64,000 bases of DNA from Lethocerus indicus. Lineage: Eukaryota; Arthropoda; Insecta; Hemiptera; Belostomatidae. Below are positions 61,337-64,000 of this stretch, piece after piece. The position numbers and the translations under genes were made by a program. Under the pieces are notes generated by a model. It worked only from the letters and a program-made list of their open reading frames with translations, did no database searches and was not told the DNA's origin. The stretch covers positions 17,270,442 to 17,334,441 of the forward strand of contig JACDQD010000008.1 of the NCBI GenBank assembly GCA_019843655.1, written 5' to 3'. Position 1 is the stretch's first letter. The number at the start of each line of letters is the position of its first letter.

Positions 61337-61404
<68 letters not shown>
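61290..61404. repeat. Inverted microsatellite: (GA)14 facing (TC)32
   Basis: A GA run (61290-61318) and a CT/TC run (61340-61404) flank a short centre containing GAGAGAGATCTCAC. The runs are mutually complementary, so the locus can form a long hairpin with slipped pairing. All open frames across it (61096-61431 -, 61101-61412 -, 61318-61506 +) are simple-repeat artefacts. Confidence 0.96.
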
Positions 61405-61408
<4 letters not shown>

Positions 61409-61509
61409 CCATCTCTATTCCTCTCGCACACGCCTATCTATCCTTTCGCCCTCCCGAGGGGGTGGGTGCTTTATCTGAATCTCAAGTTCTTACGCTACTT
61501 AATTAAGAC

Positions 61510-62120
61510 ACCTACCAACGCTGTATACAATTTATATATAAAGTTAGAGAGCTAACGATCCGATCCTGAACGTCGATTGAGAAATATGCCATATCTGAGG
61601 CATGGATCGTGTACAGTCTCCGATAAACAGTCAGTGGTAACATCGAATCAGTCAGACTGCATCGGTATATTTTGCACAAAGGGTGTCATCATGAATTTCT
61701 ACTTTAGACACAAGAATTAGGAAAAAATCGGCAAACTACGTAGAACTACGTTTTTATATATTGTGCTATGTTGTAATTATTCTTTAAAATTTATTCAGAA
61801 ACTTTCCGGCAAGGGTGCACAGAAAAGAACTTATTTTAAAATTTAAGAACAAATATTTAACAAAAGTAGACAATTGAAACTTATAGGTCATTGCAAACAA
61901 CGGCCTACATTACAATAACAAACAAAATTCCTGCACATACTCTAACATTTGTAATAAATGTCATATCTATGCAACTGTCTCCCACTGAAGTGGCAACCGT
62001 GGAAGTAGAAGTTCAGCTTAAATACAAAGAAAGTATGGGCAAAAAATCATTTAAAATTAGCCCAACTAACTACCAGTAGGGCATTTATGACAACTGTGAA
62101 TGTTACGCAATCCCGTAGAG
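61510..62120. other. AT-rich non-coding interval
   Basis: No gene or notable structure recognised. The 62-codon plus frame at 61891-62079 has no known domain. Confidence 0.7.
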
Positions 62121-62122
62121 TG

Positions 62123-62126
<4 letters not shown>

Positions 62127-62185
<59 letters not shown>
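62127..62185. repeat. (AT)29 microsatellite
   Basis: A perfect AT run of 59 bp bordered by GATAC and CATACTGC. It lies inside a 96-codon plus frame (62087-62377) that is therefore largely a repeat translation (isoleucine/tyrosine). Confidence 0.98.
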
Positions 62186-62189
<4 letters not shown>

Positions 62190-64000
62190 CTGCTCCTTTC
62201 TGTGCGCTAATTATTTTCGCCACAGTGACCTTCTCACTCCGTAAATTTCGTAACGCGGTCGCCGACTATGTTATACCCGCAAAGTGTTCGATAAACGAAT
62301 CACAAATATCTGAGAAATTCCGAAGAGTGTTCCGGGGCTATTTGTGTCCCACTTGTGATCAGTTCTATTGTAATTAAGCGATCATTCAGACCACCGATCG
62401 CGAAACTGTAGAATCAGTTTAAAATAAATAGTCCACACTAACAAAGTAATGACAACACTGATAGGTTTGCAAACATGAATACATATACATACATATTCAT
62501 ATAATAATCATAAATATAATATTTATTGAGTTTATGTTTCTAATACCACTACTAATAAAAAATATTGAAATTATTTAGGCTGTAAAAACCGATATGATAT
62601 TCAATTATCCTAATTATAATGCAGGACGACTATTTATATAATATGATCCTAAACCTGATATATGTCCCGCTGTTGTACTATTGCTATAAGATATATAGCC
62701 AAAATCGGATCTATACACCAATATATCTATCAATATTATAGATTTAACTTAGGCTCTACAGTTCTGTGTATAATATACTGGCCTAGATTATCAATTCCGA
62801 ACTTTATAACATTAATAAGCATGCAGGTATTGGATTCTTAATTTGTTCAATACTAACGAAGGAATAGATGGTTTATAACGGATTATTTGATTCAGATCAA
62901 TAAGATGGTTATTATCTGATCATTAATAAATAAATTGAGTGAATTTACTGAACACGTGAAATAACGAACAGTAGAGCCTTCTTTACCCATCATATCCTTA
63001 AACTTTACCTCACCATTTGACTCCCACACATGAACCTCCCCTCTTTCGCCGGCATTCAACATTCAACGTTCGGTCAGCGCTGTCTGCCTGCTGAATACTC
63101 GCGGTTCCTAATGAGAATTATTACAATTTCAAAGCACATAAACCTGTTGAAAAGGCACTTTTTCTTGCCTTTTACAAAAATATTATACTTGCTTATTATT
63201 CTCGAGCTCCCAGATACACCGAGCATTGAACGAGTACAGTTCTGGTTGGCATGTGTGAAAGTGATGCTTTCAACACTTCCCGTTCTTTAAACGTTACTTC
63301 TGAATATCTCCTGCGGCGGATGGGTCTAATTATCTATATATTTCCTGGTCTGCGAATCTCTATTCGAACGGCGGGACTGAACTAGAGTCCGGCAACAATG
63401 AGAAACAGGAGGAAGGGGGCGGGCGAAAACGACCTTCGCGGTCAATTGTCGCGCCCGGGAAGCCCCCTTTGGCGACAGCCGAGCCCGGCGTACGGCAGCA
63501 TCAATTACACAATCGGACAATTAACAGCCCTATTTCATGTACTTTCCTCCTTCGGCTCAACATTTAAATTTATTTACAGCAAATAATATTTACGTAAACT
63601 AACCACGGTATATTATTTTATTTTCGCCGCCGCTATTCCGCTCATATTAGTAAAAAGGAAATTACAATCCTTATTATCTAAAATCTTATCGATATGAAAG
63701 ACTACTACACTTAAATCTGTATTTTATTTCACAACGATGTTCTGGCCAAATAAAAAATATAAATTTTGCAATACAGACCGTTTTGTTATGTTAGTTTTAT
63801 ACCCAGTATGGAAAGGATATTAATTATAAAAAAAATTTGGGTGTTTGTAGTATAAGTTATAGTAGACGCCAACGCTATATATATTCATAATGAACACTGA
63901 GTTGATATAATTGTGCATAAAGTGCAACTTTCATGAAACATTTAAAAACGGATGTATTGGACAATTCAATTCAGTTTATTCAAGAATGTAAACCCCATGT
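62190..64000. other. AT-rich non-coding interval with one GC block
   Basis: 62,400-62,960 and 63,570-64,000 are strongly AT-rich. 63,360-63,520 is GC-rich with overlapping frames on both strands. No gene recognised. Confidence 0.65.

Noticed and set aside
61096..61431. Arginine/glutamate dipeptide frames
   Set aside because: Translation of the GA/TC microsatellites in either orientation.
1..64000. tRNA genes, searched by B-box-like words (GTTCRANNC) on both strands
   Set aside because: Candidates near 15,235, 32,180, 36,225, 44,090 and 58,700 cannot form a T-arm, and no D-arm or acceptor stem follows.

Overview
The window looks like a long non-coding stretch of a eukaryotic, probably invertebrate (arthropod-like) genome. 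The longest open frame in 64 kb is 181 codons, open frames on the two strands often overlap, and I recognise no conserved protein domain in any of them. There are no operons, ribosome binding sites, rRNAs or CRISPR arrays, and no tRNA found by checking B-box-like words on both strands. What is present is typical of animal intergenic or intronic DNA: long dinucleotide microsatellites (AT, AC, GA/TC), long G and C homopolymers, a 330-bp tandem duplication, purine-rich tracts, short foldbacks and many homeodomain-type TAATTA words. CpG is common in the GC-rich parts, which argues against a heavily methylated (vertebrate-like) genome. The species cannot be named from the sequence.

Layout. AT-rich DNA is broken by GC-rich, CpG-containing blocks of about 200-900 bp. 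They occur roughly at 0.8, 2.1, 8.4, 12.4, 13.5, 16.7, 19.2, 20.1, 22.6, 23.9, 24.5, 25.3, 27.6, 28.9, 29.7, 30.4, 32.1, 36.7, 37.4, 40.0, 41.3, 41.8, 43.8, 45.8, 47.9, 48.9, 49.9, 50.5, 55.5, 56.5, 58.0, 58.8-59.4, 61.1 and 63.4 kb. In a background drifting toward A+T, such blocks are plausible conserved non-coding (regulatory) elements, but this is inference. Main repeats: tandem duplication 11,564-12,227; (AT)n at 38,350 and 62,127; (AC)35 at 48,099; (GA)14 facing (TC)32 at 61,290-61,404; G18 at 32,500.

Possible genes. The only exon-like element I would defend is a 32-nt micro-exon on the minus strand (40,774-40,805) with near-ideal splice sites; it could belong to a gene with very large introns. 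A few other pseudo-exons with good splice signals are listed at low confidence. No complete gene can be called.

Regulatory candidates. The best are a 40-bp palindrome at 432-471 that pairs two TGATTAAT (Exd/Hox-type) sites with flanking TGACA (TALE/Hth-type) words; a palindrome of two D-box (PAR-bZIP) sites at 21,719-21,744; and a GATA-word cluster at 41,178-41,306. Several foldbacks (2.1, 16.0, 24.5, 44.9, 52.2 and 54.7 kb) could be structured RNAs or remnants of small foldback elements. I found no clear evidence of an undescribed system; the micro-exon, the 432 palindrome and the 24.5 and 52.2 kb foldbacks are the best places to look.
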